NCBI GenBank assembly: GCA_026419775.2
Contig: JAOPGA020000687.1
Span: 82,461-146,460, forward strand
From: Acrasis kona
Lineage: Eukaryota; Heterolobosea; Eutetramitea; Acrasida; Acrasidae
Length of the DNA stretch: 64,000 nt
Direction of reading: 5' to 3'
Shown: in pieces, positions 42,503-52,922 of the stretch
Layout of the letters: every line of letters starts with the position of its first letter
Position numbering within the stretch: the stretch's first letter is position 1
Made by a program: the position numbers and the translations under genes
The notes under the pieces: model-generated
The model's database searches: none
Told to the model about the DNA's origin: nothing
What the model saw: only the letters and a program-made list of their open reading frames with translations

Positions 42503-45500
42503 TTAAAAATGAGAGTAATGATCCTGGTCATTCTTGTACAAACGACCGCCAGGGCTGTTGTTGTTGTACGAATTCTGTTCCGTCCAACCTATCGAAATAT
42601 TATTCTTGTCATCTCCTCGATAACCACCTCCACCTCCACCATTCCAACTCACCAACGGTCCACCTGCACACGCATTGTTACTAACCTCGCCACCAATCAA
42701 TCCATACGACTGAATCAAGTAATTCTGGTTCATGACCGGCTGTGGATGTGGCGCAAAGGGACTCGTCCTCTGTTGAGGCATGGATCGACTCCTATTCATC
42801 ACCTGAGGAACATACTGTGGTTGCTGCGGTTCCTGCAACAAATCTCCAATGTACTTGATTTGAGTCTTGACCATCTCTCTGCTCAAATGAACATAATACT
42901 TTGGGTTATGATAGGTGAATTGTACCAATTGATACTCGTCTAGTCTGGAGTACTCTCCAAACACCTTCTTCAACGTATTGATGACATTACCAATAAAGTA
43001 GCACCCCGTGAACTTTGGATTTTGTGCCTTTAGTAGGTTATTCTTGAATAGATACTCCAATCGTTGATCTAGTTGTGCAGCATCGATGGGTTGTCTCACC
43101 ATGTTGCTGGTGGCAGAGAACCACGATGGCACGCTTTGATTTAGAGTGGGAGAGTTGTAATTACCGTTCATGTTGTCGTCGATGCTTCTTGGAGATGATG
43201 AATACGCTGGTTGTTGTTGTTGTTGTGGCTGTTGTTGCTGATGCAATTGTTGAGCGTGTGGTGTTGATTGTTGGATTAGTGGTTGTTGTTGTTGATTGTG
43301 TGCCATGTCGCACATTTTATAGACATCAATGGTTCTGTATTGATTGTTGCTCTTGTATGGTAGCATAATTTCGCCACCTTTGCAATCGTCATAACCATTG
43401 AGCGAATGACCATTACCATCCTGCTCTGATTCTTGATCTTGACCTCCCGCTGGTTTATCATCCTCTTGTTCGCTCTGAACGCACTCCCATTGTCTTTTAT
43501 TTTCGCTGACAATGGAGTCGATCACCTTGCGAATGCTGGATTCAATCTTGTTGCTGCGAATGCCTTGTCCTCCATAGGAAAAGTTTCTTAAAGAGTAATT
43601 GGTTTGCATGGCAGCAGCTAGAGCTAATCCACCATCGTGCGAAACTTGATTGTCCGTGAGACATAGACGCGTGAGAGATGAGTTCTTCTTTAAAACTTCT
43701 GCCCATGCATTGGCACCTTGATTCTTGCAGTGATTGGCGCCGAGATCCAAATGTCTTAAAGTAGTATTGTATTGGGACATTTCAGCAAGGGACACGCACC
43801 CTTTGAGATGGATTTCGCAACTTCTTAGATCCAAAGATGTCATGGTGTTGTTATGAATGAGTGCTTTGGAAAGAGCAACGGCTCCATTGTTTCCAATTTC
43901 GTTTCCTCCGAGATCTAATCCTGTAATTTTTGGATCGTGTTCGATTCCGAGGGAACTGCTCAAGGCCGTGGCACCTCTCTTGCGGATACGATTGCTTGCG
44001 AGTCCTAAGGTGGTGATGGATTGATTGTGTTTTAATAAATCAGCAACTGCCTCTGCACCTTCATCTCCAAGTTCATTATCGTTGAAGTTGACCGCGTGAA
44101 CGCTTTCATTACAACAAAGAGCGTCACAAATAAAACGAGCACCAAGCGGACCAATGTCGTTACTTTGTAATTCCAATACTTTGAGAGACTTGTTGACGCG
44201 CAATGCTTCGGCTAAATAGCCGGCACCCTCCGCACCGATCGTATTTCCTTTGAGTTGAACGTCGCTCAAGGCACATTCGGCTCTCATCAATGCAGCGGAC
44301 AAGTGACGCATTCCTTCGCTTCCAACCTGGTTGTCTCGCAATCCGAGACTGGTCAACGTGACGTTCTCGAACAAGCTCTTTGCGATACATTCAAGACCAC
44401 GGGCCCCAATGTTGTTGCCACCCAAGTGTAGTTGGGTCAACGTATGGTTCCTAAGGAGACCTTGAGATAAAATATCGGCACCATGTGCGCCAATGTTGTT
44501 GTCGCCTAATTTTAAACGACGTAATTGACTACCGTTGCCGTTAGACAATGTGTCAGAAATTGCTTTGCAGCTCTCATCTCCAATCTTGTTTCCAAATAAC
44601 TCGAGGCTTACAATGGAGCTGTCGGAGCGGTCGAGAAGTTTTCGGCTGAGCTCGGTGGCTCCGACGTCGGTGATGGCATTGTGGTTTAGTAAAATCTCAT
44701 CCACGTCGTGATTACCAGCACAACTAATCAAGGTATCAATCAATGCGCTCACGTGCTGATCTTCCAACATTGCATGACACACTGATAATCTTTTCAATGA
44801 TTGTTGTGATTTTATGCAAGTCTTCAAAGACCTCATGAGTTCCATCGATGGCACCAATTGGTAGAGCTTGCAGTTTTCCAAGTATGATTTTCTAAGCTTG
44901 AACGTTTTGGTTCCTTGTGGGTTGCTCTGGGATAATCTCATCAAATAATGATCATGTGCATGATGGTTTGGTGAAGACGGAGTGTTGCTTCCGGTCGAGT
45001 GGGGGGAAGAGTTTTGGAAACGGTTCGAGTTGGTTCCTTGCTGCCTCCTTACGACACTATCTAGAGTGAGCTTGTGTGCGGAGTTGCCAGAATTGCTTCT
45101 GGTTGCAGGTGGTCCTGGTTGATACTGCATGGGTGGCGGTATATTGTTGGATCCTAACGAAGAAGAACGTTGTATTGGAATCGGCTCTGAATATAATGTG
45201 CTCAATGGTCCACCCATCGAGTTCACGGACATACCATTAACTTGAATGTTATTAAAATGTTGGATTGGACTTCCACGTTGATGTTGAACGGTATTTCTAT
45301 CATTGTGGACGTCCATACCTCTCACTAAATTATCATGTCTTTGATTCAATCCTCCATTCATTTGTAGTTGCGTGTTGTCCGTGAACATTGACCACTCCCT
45401 CGAGTCCTGATCTGTAGGGGACCATGGAGACTGATGGATAGTTGGTGAAATACCACCAAAGTTCGAGGGACTGAGGGTAGGATTGGATCTGGACAAGTTC

Positions 45501-45613
45501 ATGGCATAGTCAAGAAGTGGGCTCTGTCCACTCTTGCTTTGATCGTTCTGCCCCACTTGCCTTAAAATGTTTGGGCCCACAGGACTATGGCTTGATTGAG
45601 GACCGAAGAACAT
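42503..45613 (-). CDS. large leucine-rich-repeat (RNase-inhibitor type) protein
   Basis: 1036 residues, intronless as read. Residues 1-235 are low complexity (Ser/Asn/Pro/Gln). Residues about 265-680 hold at least 13 LRRs of the 28-residue ribonuclease-inhibitor class (LKLGDNNIGAHGADILSQGL, LGLRDNQVGSEGMRHLSAAL). A Gln-rich linker is followed by a small unrecognised domain (about 895-960; TGCYFIGNVINTLKKVFGEY) and a Gly/Asn-rich end. An AG-preceded frame extends 36 bp upstream of the ATG, so an extra 5' exon is possible. Likely a scaffold; no NACHT or kinase is present. Confidence 0.82.
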   Translation of the reverse strand: MFFGPQSSHSPVGPNILRQVGQNDQSKSGQSPLLDYAMNLSRSNPTLSPSNFGGISPTIHQSPWSPTDQDSREWSMFTDNTQLQMNGGLNQRHDNLVRGMDVHNDRNTVQHQRGSPIQHFNNIQVNGMSVNSMGGPLSTLYSEPIPIQRSSSLGSNNIPPPMQYQPGPPATRSNSGNSAHKLTLDSVVRRQQGTNSNRFQNSSPHSTGSNTPSSPNHHAHDHYLMRLSQSNPQGTKTFKLRKSYLENCKLYQLVPSMELMRSLKTCIKSQQSLKRLSVCHAMLEDQHVSALIDTLISCAGNHDVDEILLNHNAITDVGATELSRKLLDRSDSSIVSLELFGNKIGDESCKAISDTLSNGNGSQLRRLKLGDNNIGAHGADILSQGLLRNHTLTQLHLGGNNIGARGLECIAKSLFENVTLTSLGLRDNQVGSEGMRHLSAALMRAECALSDVQLKGNTIGAEGAGYLAEALRVNKSLKVLELQSNDIGPLGARFICDALCCNESVHAVNFNDNELGDEGAEAVADLLKHNQSITTLGLASNRIRKRGATALSSSLGIEHDPKITGLDLGGNEIGNNGAVALSKALIHNNTMTSLDLRSCEIHLKGCVSLAEMSQYNTTLRHLDLGANHCKNQGANAWAEVLKKNSSLTRLCLTDNQVSHDGGLALAAAMQTNYSLRNFSYGGQGIRSNKIESSIRKVIDSIVSENKRQWECVQSEQEDDKPAGGQDQESEQDGNGHSLNGYDDCKGGEIMLPYKSNNQYRTIDVYKMCDMAHNQQQQPLIQQSTPHAQQLHQQQQPQQQQQPAYSSSPRSIDDNMNGNYNSPTLNQSVPSWFSATSNMVRQPIDAAQLDQRLEYLFKNNLLKAQNPKFTGCYFIGNVINTLKKVFGEYSRLDEYQLVQFTYHNPKYYVHLSREMVKTQIKYIGDLLQEPQQPQYVPQVMNRSRSMPQQRTSPFAPHPQPVMNQNYLIQSYGLIGGEVSNNACAGGPLVSWNGGGGGGYRGDDKNNISIGWTEQNSYNNNSPGGRLYKNDQDHYSHF

Positions 45614-46018
45614 ACTACTAGCAAGTCGCTTCTCCTCTTTTGATTTCTGAAAAGATGACTATGACGGATACCGGCAATCAATGTCAAATAAATGGACGGG
45701 TCAATTGATTACAATAGTTCGAATAATCAAATTTCATGTAATAAAGTAAAAACTACTATTATTGAACATAATTCAAACATCTCTTATAAAGATTTGGATC
45801 ATAAATTGTTTGATGTGCTTTGTAATAAATCAATCAATTAGGATGATCACATCACTCAAACCCGGTTCAATAATATTAGATTATTAACAGAGTTCTCAGA
45901 TATGAAATGCATAAATAATTTTTTTAGCCGAAATTGATGAGATTCTGTTCCCACTGAATTTTCAAATCAACGTCACATCGGAAATTGAAGAGCAACAAAA
46001 GAAAACAATAATACATTT
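45614..46018. other. 405-bp intergenic region
   Basis: AT-rich sequence between the 5' end of the LRR gene and the 3' end of the PH-kinase gene. It should hold the LRR promoter. No other signal recognised. Confidence 0.6.
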
Positions 46019-49000
46019 TTAATTTTTCATCTTGTTCAATATCTCTGGGGACAATATGTTATTGCTACACTCGCTATTAGGAGATCCGTAACTCACATCA
46101 TCATAAGTCAAACTAGAATTACTATCCGTCCTCGTTATTTGAGGTGGAGAACTCAACTCCGAGTCACCATTATAATGTGCATGAATACCCAAGCTCTGCC
46201 TACCAAACAATTTAACATCATAGCGAATCAACTGCCTCATGCACTCCTGAGAAGGTTTTACAATTCTCCTCTTGTCCTTTACATATTTATAAGCTTTTTG
46301 TAAGCTCCACTTGTATTTGAACATGACCCAAGCAATACAATAACTAGCACTTCTGCCCACTCCCAATCGAGAATGAACCAACACGACATGTTTATTAAGG
46401 ATTGCTTCTTCGATAAAAGCAAAAAATACATCAAATTGATTAACCAAATCTACATCATCGGTGTTCGACAATTTAACATGCATGTAAGAAAAGCTTTCTG
46501 GATAGTAATCAGGACACTCCACGCCCACATTACAAATGTGCGTGATTTTTAATTTTCTCAATTCGTTCAAATTAGCACTGTTCCATTCGCTTCCCAAGTA
46601 CAAGTAACTTTCGCAAATCATGCTGGGCTGTTCCATCTGGCCCACCACCTTTTGTATCTGCGACTCGATGGCCTCCTTCTTGTGCTCCAAGTGTTCGCTG
46701 AACCACTGCCTCATCATGTCTCCAACCTTTTGCGTATCCACGTTGCTCAAATCGCTCTCTTGTCTCAAAATCTCCCACAGACGCGCCACTACATCCTCGT
46801 CCCTCACGTTCTTATCGTTGTGGTGGAAGAAGAGTGGTTGACCCGTGGTGACGGCTGCTGGTCCGTTCAGCATCACTTTGCCTTCCAATTTGCTTCTTGC
46901 TTTTTGGAATGCCAACGACATGAACGGCTGGAGATCTTCTGTTCTGGTGGAGAATCTTCTGCTCCTGTATTTTGCGGTGGTGGGTTGGTGATGGTGATAT
47001 CGATGTCTGGATGGATGGGATGACATGATGCTGGATCCGTTGATTGTGATCTTTGGTGCATTGTTGTTGCTGCTGCTGCTGCCTGGTGCTACGATGTGAC
47101 TGTTCATGTCGCTCTTTAAGAGCGCTCCGAGGTAGGCTCTGGATGCCATGTCGACCGGTTCGATTCCGGAATCTCTGATGCGGTGAACGATGGCACTGTC
47201 TCTGACGCTGACGTCTACGAGTGCTTGCAGCGCGCTGTATTGACTGTCTGGATCGCGACCATTGAGCGCCAACGATACTAATGTTTCGATTCCGCCCTGA
47301 TCTACAAAATCAGTTTTTAACTGATCGTTGGGTACACAGGCAGCAATTTCTGCGAGGAGCATGCTTGCGGGATAATGTAATTGGTAATGTTGAGTTAATG
47401 GGTGGGTTTGTGAATTGGCCATCTTGGTAATGGATCCGGTACATCCCTGAGCGATCATCTTTTTGGCACATGCTTCGTGTTTCATCCATCTAATCATCAA
47501 CCTCAAGACTCTTTCTTTTCCTTTGGCCACCACATGGTCACTGTTTAACAAAATGTCAATGTACTTGAAACGTCCCACTTTGGATAAGCACTCAAGAAAG
47601 TCCTGATTGGATGCACCAGTGGTTTGGGATAGATCGGATGTTGGACTGCTGCTGTTATAGATATCACTGCATGTCAACCTTTCCAAATGATCCAGTGCTA
47701 AAATTAGATATTCGGCGGGATTCTCTTCTGTCTGAACACTTAATCCAATGATGGCACATATGGCATAATAGGTTGCTGTTAGATCGGAATAGATTTCTAC
47801 CATTTTATTCAAAGTATCCCATACATTTGCTTCCAGTAGTCTTTGATGGTTGGATGGATTCTTGGCTAACCGACGGATGGAATTAGCGTGGTGACGGATC
47901 ATGAACCAATCAGAATCATCAACAATGACATCAAGTATTTTTAAAATCTTTTCAAAAGTAGGCCTCTTGGTGTGATCGTTAAGTGTACATTCACAAATGA
48001 GACCATTAAAAGTTTCCATCCACCACGGCGGCATGACAGGCTCCTTGAACTTGCTCACTGGTTCCCTCACAAGATCATATCCAATGCTGTCCTGTATCGT
48101 AAAGTTGGTATCGGGATGTTCCCTCAGGTACATTAATTCAAACACCAAAACACCAAACCCAAATACATCCGCTGCGAAGCTATAAGTGATTGGCTCGTAA
48201 ATGAGCTCAGGCGCCATGTATAGTATGGTTCCGTATCCTGTCGGTCCCAGATCTTCTTCTTCATTTGGGATCATGATCCTGCTGATGCCAAAGTCGCTCA
48301 CTTTTACGTTCAAGTTATCGTCGACCAATAGGTTGAGAGGCTTCAAATCCAAATGCAAAATGTTCTTGTTGTGTAGATAATTCATTCCATAACAAATGTC
48401 TTTAATCATACGGAAGAACATTCTATCGTCCACTACCTTATTTTGTAGTACGTCGTACAAGTTTCCATTCTCTGCAAACTCTGTTACAATGCAAATGTTA
48501 CTTTAAAGTAGTTAGTTATAGGGTGTGGATGAATACATACGGGAACCTAGGAACGATACCCATGAACAAAAGAATGTTCGGATGGCGTAACGAGCTCATC
48601 ACACCAGCCTCCTCCTTCAGCTTGTATATGATTTTATCCTGCTCGGCAGAGTCATTGATTTGAGTGAACTTGAGCCTCTTGATGGCAACTTTTTTTTGTA
48701 AATAAGTCCCTTTGTAAACTTCTCCAAAATATCCCTCTGCGATCTTTTTTCCGAGTTTGAGTGTTGAATACTCAATTTGCCAGGGCTCACACCTATCTTC
48801 TAGTTGTGATGCCTCCACGTCGTCTGATTTGTAATGTTGTTGCTGACAAAGTCAATAATAAAACTCTCTAAATGTCTTACCATGTATTGAAGGTAACGCT
48901 TAATGTCTGTTTGAAATGATTGAAAATTACTCCATTGAGGTACTTGTTGTTGTAGTTTTTCTAGAATAATTGTAGCGAACTTCATCTCATCACCATCGAA

Positions 49001-49791
49001 AGAATTCAGCAAGTGCTGAAACGAGAATCCGACACCATCAAGGGCACAATCTCTCTATACATGTGTTATTAGTATTGTCGACTGCTTAGTTACTATTGAT
49101 GCTTCTATACAAGTTATCCAATGGTTCAAATCTCTTTGAGAGTCGGCGGAGAAAATGTAGGACCTTCCGTATGATCGAATGACCATGCAAAACTCCCTTT
49201 TTTTATACCAATGAGGCATCTGAAGCTCAGAAATTTGAAGCGAAAACAACATACCTGCTCAACCCTATAAATGGATCCACATTCAATTGCCGCGAGTGCT
49301 TTTTTGTTTTCTTTGTTTTTAAATATACAAATGGAGTCCTGTGTTAAAATCAAAATTCTTTTGCTCCATGGCTTATATTGGCTTGTTGTTAATTGATAAA
49401 TCCACCCCCTCATTCTAACATTTGTGTCCGCGGTTGACATTACCCCGTTCCTATGTACCAAAGGAGGCACTCTTGGACTCGACATAGGGCTCGTCACTGG
49501 ACTTTGTTTATCTCTAGGGCTGATCATAGGTCCTCTCGGACTTGTCATACCCCTTGGACTAACTAATGCATAGTTGACGTCAAAAGGTCCCAATGCCTCG
49601 TTCATAGAAGCAGCACGTCTACGAGGAGGTGGTGATGAATATCTGTAGTTATCATGCATCCCAGCATCTTCTTGTTGCTCTACATCTAAATTTGATTTCC
49701 TAACGCGGACTGGTGTTTGAGGTGTTCTATGGCTCGTCTTATTATCTTCTGAATATCCAATAGAAGTCTCTACCGGTAGGGGAGTCAACAT
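46019..49791 (-). CDS. PH - TKL kinase - repeat region - pseudo dual-specificity phosphatase
   Basis: Five exons: 49791-49255, 49219-49094, 49054-48881, 48842-48541, 48500-46019; introns 35-40 bp; 1206 residues. An SPR-rich N-terminus is followed by a PH domain (about 127-220; MRGWIYQL to LNHWITCIEA, split by intron 1). The TKL kinase (about 305-560) has AEGYFGEVYKG, VAIKRL, LHLDLKPLNLL (HRD as HLD), DFG (VSDFGISR) and GYGTILYMAPE. An armadillo-like helical region follows (about 570-870). A dual-specificity phosphatase domain (about 1000-1145) has the loop HSRLGVGRS, with Ser1090 where HCxxGxxRS needs Cys, so it is predicted catalytically dead. All junction phases agree. Confidence 0.87.
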
Positions 49792-50099
49792 TTCAGTTTG
49801 AGAATCACAATCGTTTGAAACACTCTTTTTACAAACGTCAAAAAATCATGAGGTCAGAAGACAGATTCACAACCGCGTCACCTGTCAATTCAAATTTATG
49901 AAGTCAGCAACAAAAGACAGGCTAATGGAATAAAGATACTTGCAACATTGCTAAGCTGTTGAACTTTAACCCTTTAAAGATATTGCTTTTGTACTTTTGT
50001 ATACGTGGTCATAATATTTAAAGACAAGGAATGGTTCTTTATGAAAGAACAACTGAAATAGTAATTCAAGTAAAATTCATGTTTCGTCTATTTATAATT

Positions 50100-50543
50100 T
50101 TAGTACATTGCTTTGACCTTTGCGAAAGTCAAGTCCGAATTGGCTCTCCGTAAAGGTGTCCCGAGTTTGTTATGCTTTGAATTGTTGGTGATCAAATCCG
50201 AAGGGAACCTAGAATTCACGTCTATATTTCGGTGGTAATTGTCTGAAGCTTCCAAGGCTTGAGTACGAGTTATGGAACATCTAGATGTGACACTAACAAG
50301 TTTTTCCTTCAGTTCTTTATTTTTTGATTCCAAAACCTTCCTTGTAGTATGAATTTCTTGCAGTTTGTTGACAACTTGCTCTAATAGAAACACTTGGTTC
50401 TCGATCGACGTCTCCGTACTTTGTCCATATTGCTCTATTAACACCCGTTGCAGAAGGTGAAACTCTTGGTCGTTCATAACGCATTGATTGAATAGCTTCA
50501 CCATAAGGTTCTTAGCTCTCTTCTCTCTATCACTTGTCATCAT
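50100..50543 (-). CDS. coiled-coil hypothetical protein
   Basis: 147 residues with its own ATG (50543) and stop. A central coiled coil (about 25-90; LEQVVNKLQEIHTTRKVLES) is flanked by a basic N-terminus and a Ser/Asn-rich tail containing RRANSDLT, a possible phosphorylation site. It lies about 300 bp upstream of the PH-kinase gene on the same strand; the spacer 49792-50099 holds that gene's promoter. No family recognised. Confidence 0.6.
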   Translation of the reverse strand: MMTSDREKRAKNLMVKLFNQCVMNDQEFHLLQRVLIEQYGQSTETSIENQVFLLEQVVNKLQEIHTTRKVLESKNKELKEKLVSVTSRCSITRTQALEASDNYHRNIDVNSRFPSDLITNNSKHNKLGTPLRRANSDLTFAKVKAMY

Positions 50544-51288
50544 GTGAGTGTTTGTATTTTTAATTCAAGAGGCATGTGTACGCATTTAGGGATTCTAAGT
50601 ATACTGCTGTCAAATCACCATAAACATTTAAAGACTTAATTAGGGCAAGCTTAAAGTAAAATAGGGTTATCATTCAGATTTCATCGGGCTTTGGTTAACC
50701 TGTTGAGGAAGATAGATAAGAATTAGATAATCGTTTTTTGGTTTGATGTCATGTAATGTGTCTGTTTGAACACTATGATCATCAAACAAAGCTAAATACA
50801 AGAAGAATTTCTTGATTTATAGCAGAAGGAGTTATTACAATGGAAGAGATAACCAAATTTATTCAAATGTGAAGCGATTCTCTTGTTAATGAATCAAAAA
50901 CTCAAAGTTGTTTGTTGCTTTACAAACCTCAAGTGACAAAAGTCGTCATTTTACAATACTCGCTCTAATCTCTGCGGTCTAGGTTGTATCCAAGTAGTGT
51001 ATTTATTTGCCCACGAGACGATAAGGATGTGGTAAGCTCGTCTTAATAGTCCATCATTTGAGATATAGCAGCTTTAAGAATATCTTTAACTCATTTCCCT
51101 CAGCGTGACCTGCTCTGCATCTCGTCGTTATTTTAAAATAGATTGACAAATCTCACTACAAGAGATTTCGCATGGATAATACCGACCATTGGTCAGAACT
51201 ATTTTGAGTGATCAGCTATTATTAGTTATCGGTATTTCAGGAACTGTGTACATGAAACTATCACCAAAAATAAAAACACAGAGACACA
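50544..51288. other. 745-bp intergenic region
   Basis: AT-rich divergent promoter region between the coiled-coil gene and the nucleotidyltransferase gene. No frame, RNA or repeat could be supported. Confidence 0.6.
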
Positions 51289-52137
51289 ATGGATGCTCAT
51301 GATTGCCGAAGCAAAGTCATTCTCACAAAGAAACAAGAGGATTTTTATAAAGATGTGCTAGCAGCGCTCCGATTGAATAACTTTGATTTTCTACTTGGAG
51401 GAACTCTGGCATACAGCCACTACACAGGAGTTAAAAGACACACGAAAGATCTGGACATTTTTGTTCGACCTCATGATTTCGACAAAATCCTTCTTGTTCT
51501 CAACGAAAAAGGCTTTGAAGTAGAGAAAACCTTTCCACATTGGCTGGGTAAAATATATCGCGGTAAGCAGTTCATCGATGTCATCTACAGATCTGCCAAT
51601 GGTGATTGTGAGGTTGATGACGGCTGGTTTGACAATAGCGTTGAGGGCACTTGCCTAGGGCTAAAAGTCATGATTACCCCTCCAGAAGAAATGATATGGT
51701 CAAAGGCAGCAATCATGGAGAAGGAACGATTCGACGGAGCCGATGTTAATCACATCATCAAAGCAATAGGCACAAATTTGAATTGGGATAGATTGGTGGA
51801 ACGTTTTGGTCCTCGTTGGCGCGTTTTATTTGCCCATTGTGTCTTGTTTGGTTTTGTCTATCGATCAGAAAGGGATTGCATTCCTAATTGGGTGATGGAA
51901 CATTTCCAAAAATTGCTGCAGCAAGAGCTACAAGAAGAAAAGCCAAATGACAATGTCTGTTATGGTCCGATTTTGAGTAGAGCACAGTACCTAACAGATG
52001 TTAACAGATGGGGATATCGTGATGCTAGAAAAGAGTTGAAAATGCTCACACAAAGAGACATTAACCTCTGGACATCTGCCATTCCAGATGTTGAGTGTTA
52101 CGATCAATGTGAATCAAGTCCCCGCTCAAGTGTATAA
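51289..52137 (+). CDS. nucleotidyltransferase-fold protein of bacterial type
   Basis: Intronless, 282 residues. The N-terminal half carries the minimal nucleotidyltransferase signature GGTLAYSHYTGVKRHTKDLDIFV (GG ... DxD), then VDDGWFDNS and EEMIWSKAAIMEKERFDGADV, with the third acidic residue region. The C-terminal half is helical (LNWDRLVERFGPRW). This architecture is common in bacteria (AbiEii/DUF6036-like nucleotidyltransferases) and rarer in eukaryotes, so transfer from bacteria is possible. Base composition does not obviously differ from neighbours. Substrate unknown. Confidence 0.75.
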   Translation: MDAHDCRSKVILTKKQEDFYKDVLAALRLNNFDFLLGGTLAYSHYTGVKRHTKDLDIFVRPHDFDKILLVLNEKGFEVEKTFPHWLGKIYRGKQFIDVIYRSANGDCEVDDGWFDNSVEGTCLGLKVMITPPEEMIWSKAAIMEKERFDGADVNHIIKAIGTNLNWDRLVERFGPRWRVLFAHCVLFGFVYRSERDCIPNWVMEHFQKLLQQELQEEKPNDNVCYGPILSRAQYLTDVNRWGYRDARKELKMLTQRDINLWTSAIPDVECYDQCESSPRSSV

Positions 52138-52922
52138 ATAATTGTACAATAATTTTATAATACATTCAATTTGTTTATTTGTTCTTTACTGAAATGATAT
52201 GTTGACGACAACCGGTCTTTTACAAGTCAAGTCATGTAAATCACATTCGACCTCTTGGTCCAGTCTCTGTTCTCTTCTCCCTCTTCATCTGCCCGTACGC
52301 ACTCTGATGACAGTTCGAATTACGTCACCATTGCGGTATATCAGGTTTCTTTTTTCTTCATGATGTTGGCAGTATGTGATTATAATAAAAAGGTTGTTAG
52401 CAGTTTTTATACTGGATATTCTTGGCCTGCAGTGTACCTAGATAGAGAACACCTGCTCGCTATCGTAAATAGCCTATCCCACATTTTGTGTCTTGGGGAC
52501 CCCTATCAAAAAAAAATTAATTGACGCCTGCCGCTTCCCAACAAGGTCTTAGCGTAGACATTTGCATTCAAAAAGTCACTCCGATACTTCTATATCTTCC
52601 CTCTCTTACAACCTTAACGAACATACTGGGAGAAAAGTAAGGTTATAGCTACGGCAGATGACTTGTTCTGATAGATTTATTGTGGTTGCAGCATTCATCG
52701 GTACAAGTCGAAGAGTTCAATCGAATTAAAAGTAGTCCATTATATACGTGCTATAAAGAGGTACGGGAAGCCCAAAACTAATAATTTCTACATCATTCCT
52801 TCTTTTTGCATTTTGGTCTGAGTGTAAGAAGCTGAAATTTGCATTTGTGGTGTTACCAAATGCACACAACAATTTAACTCCTGTGCAGTTGGCGACTTTA
52901 CAATAAAGACATTCACGAAGTT
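52138..52922. other. 785-bp intergenic region
   Basis: 3' flank of the nucleotidyltransferase gene and promoter of the receptor kinase. An 89-codon non-ATG frame (52255-52524) is present but has no coding character. Nothing else recognised. Confidence 0.55.

Noticed and set aside
47150..47180. tRNA T-arm-like sequence GGTTCGATTCCGG
   Set aside because: It lies in the coding sequence of the PH-kinase gene and no acceptor or anticodon stem can be formed around it.
48813..48880. Longer intron ending at GTGGAG in the PH-kinase gene
   Set aside because: A 38-bp intron (48843-48880) with a CAG acceptor keeps the frame, matches the usual length and adds a plausible linker.
52255..52524. 89-codon frame with a hydrophobic middle
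   Set aside because: No ATG start, no homology recognised, no splice context; probably chance.
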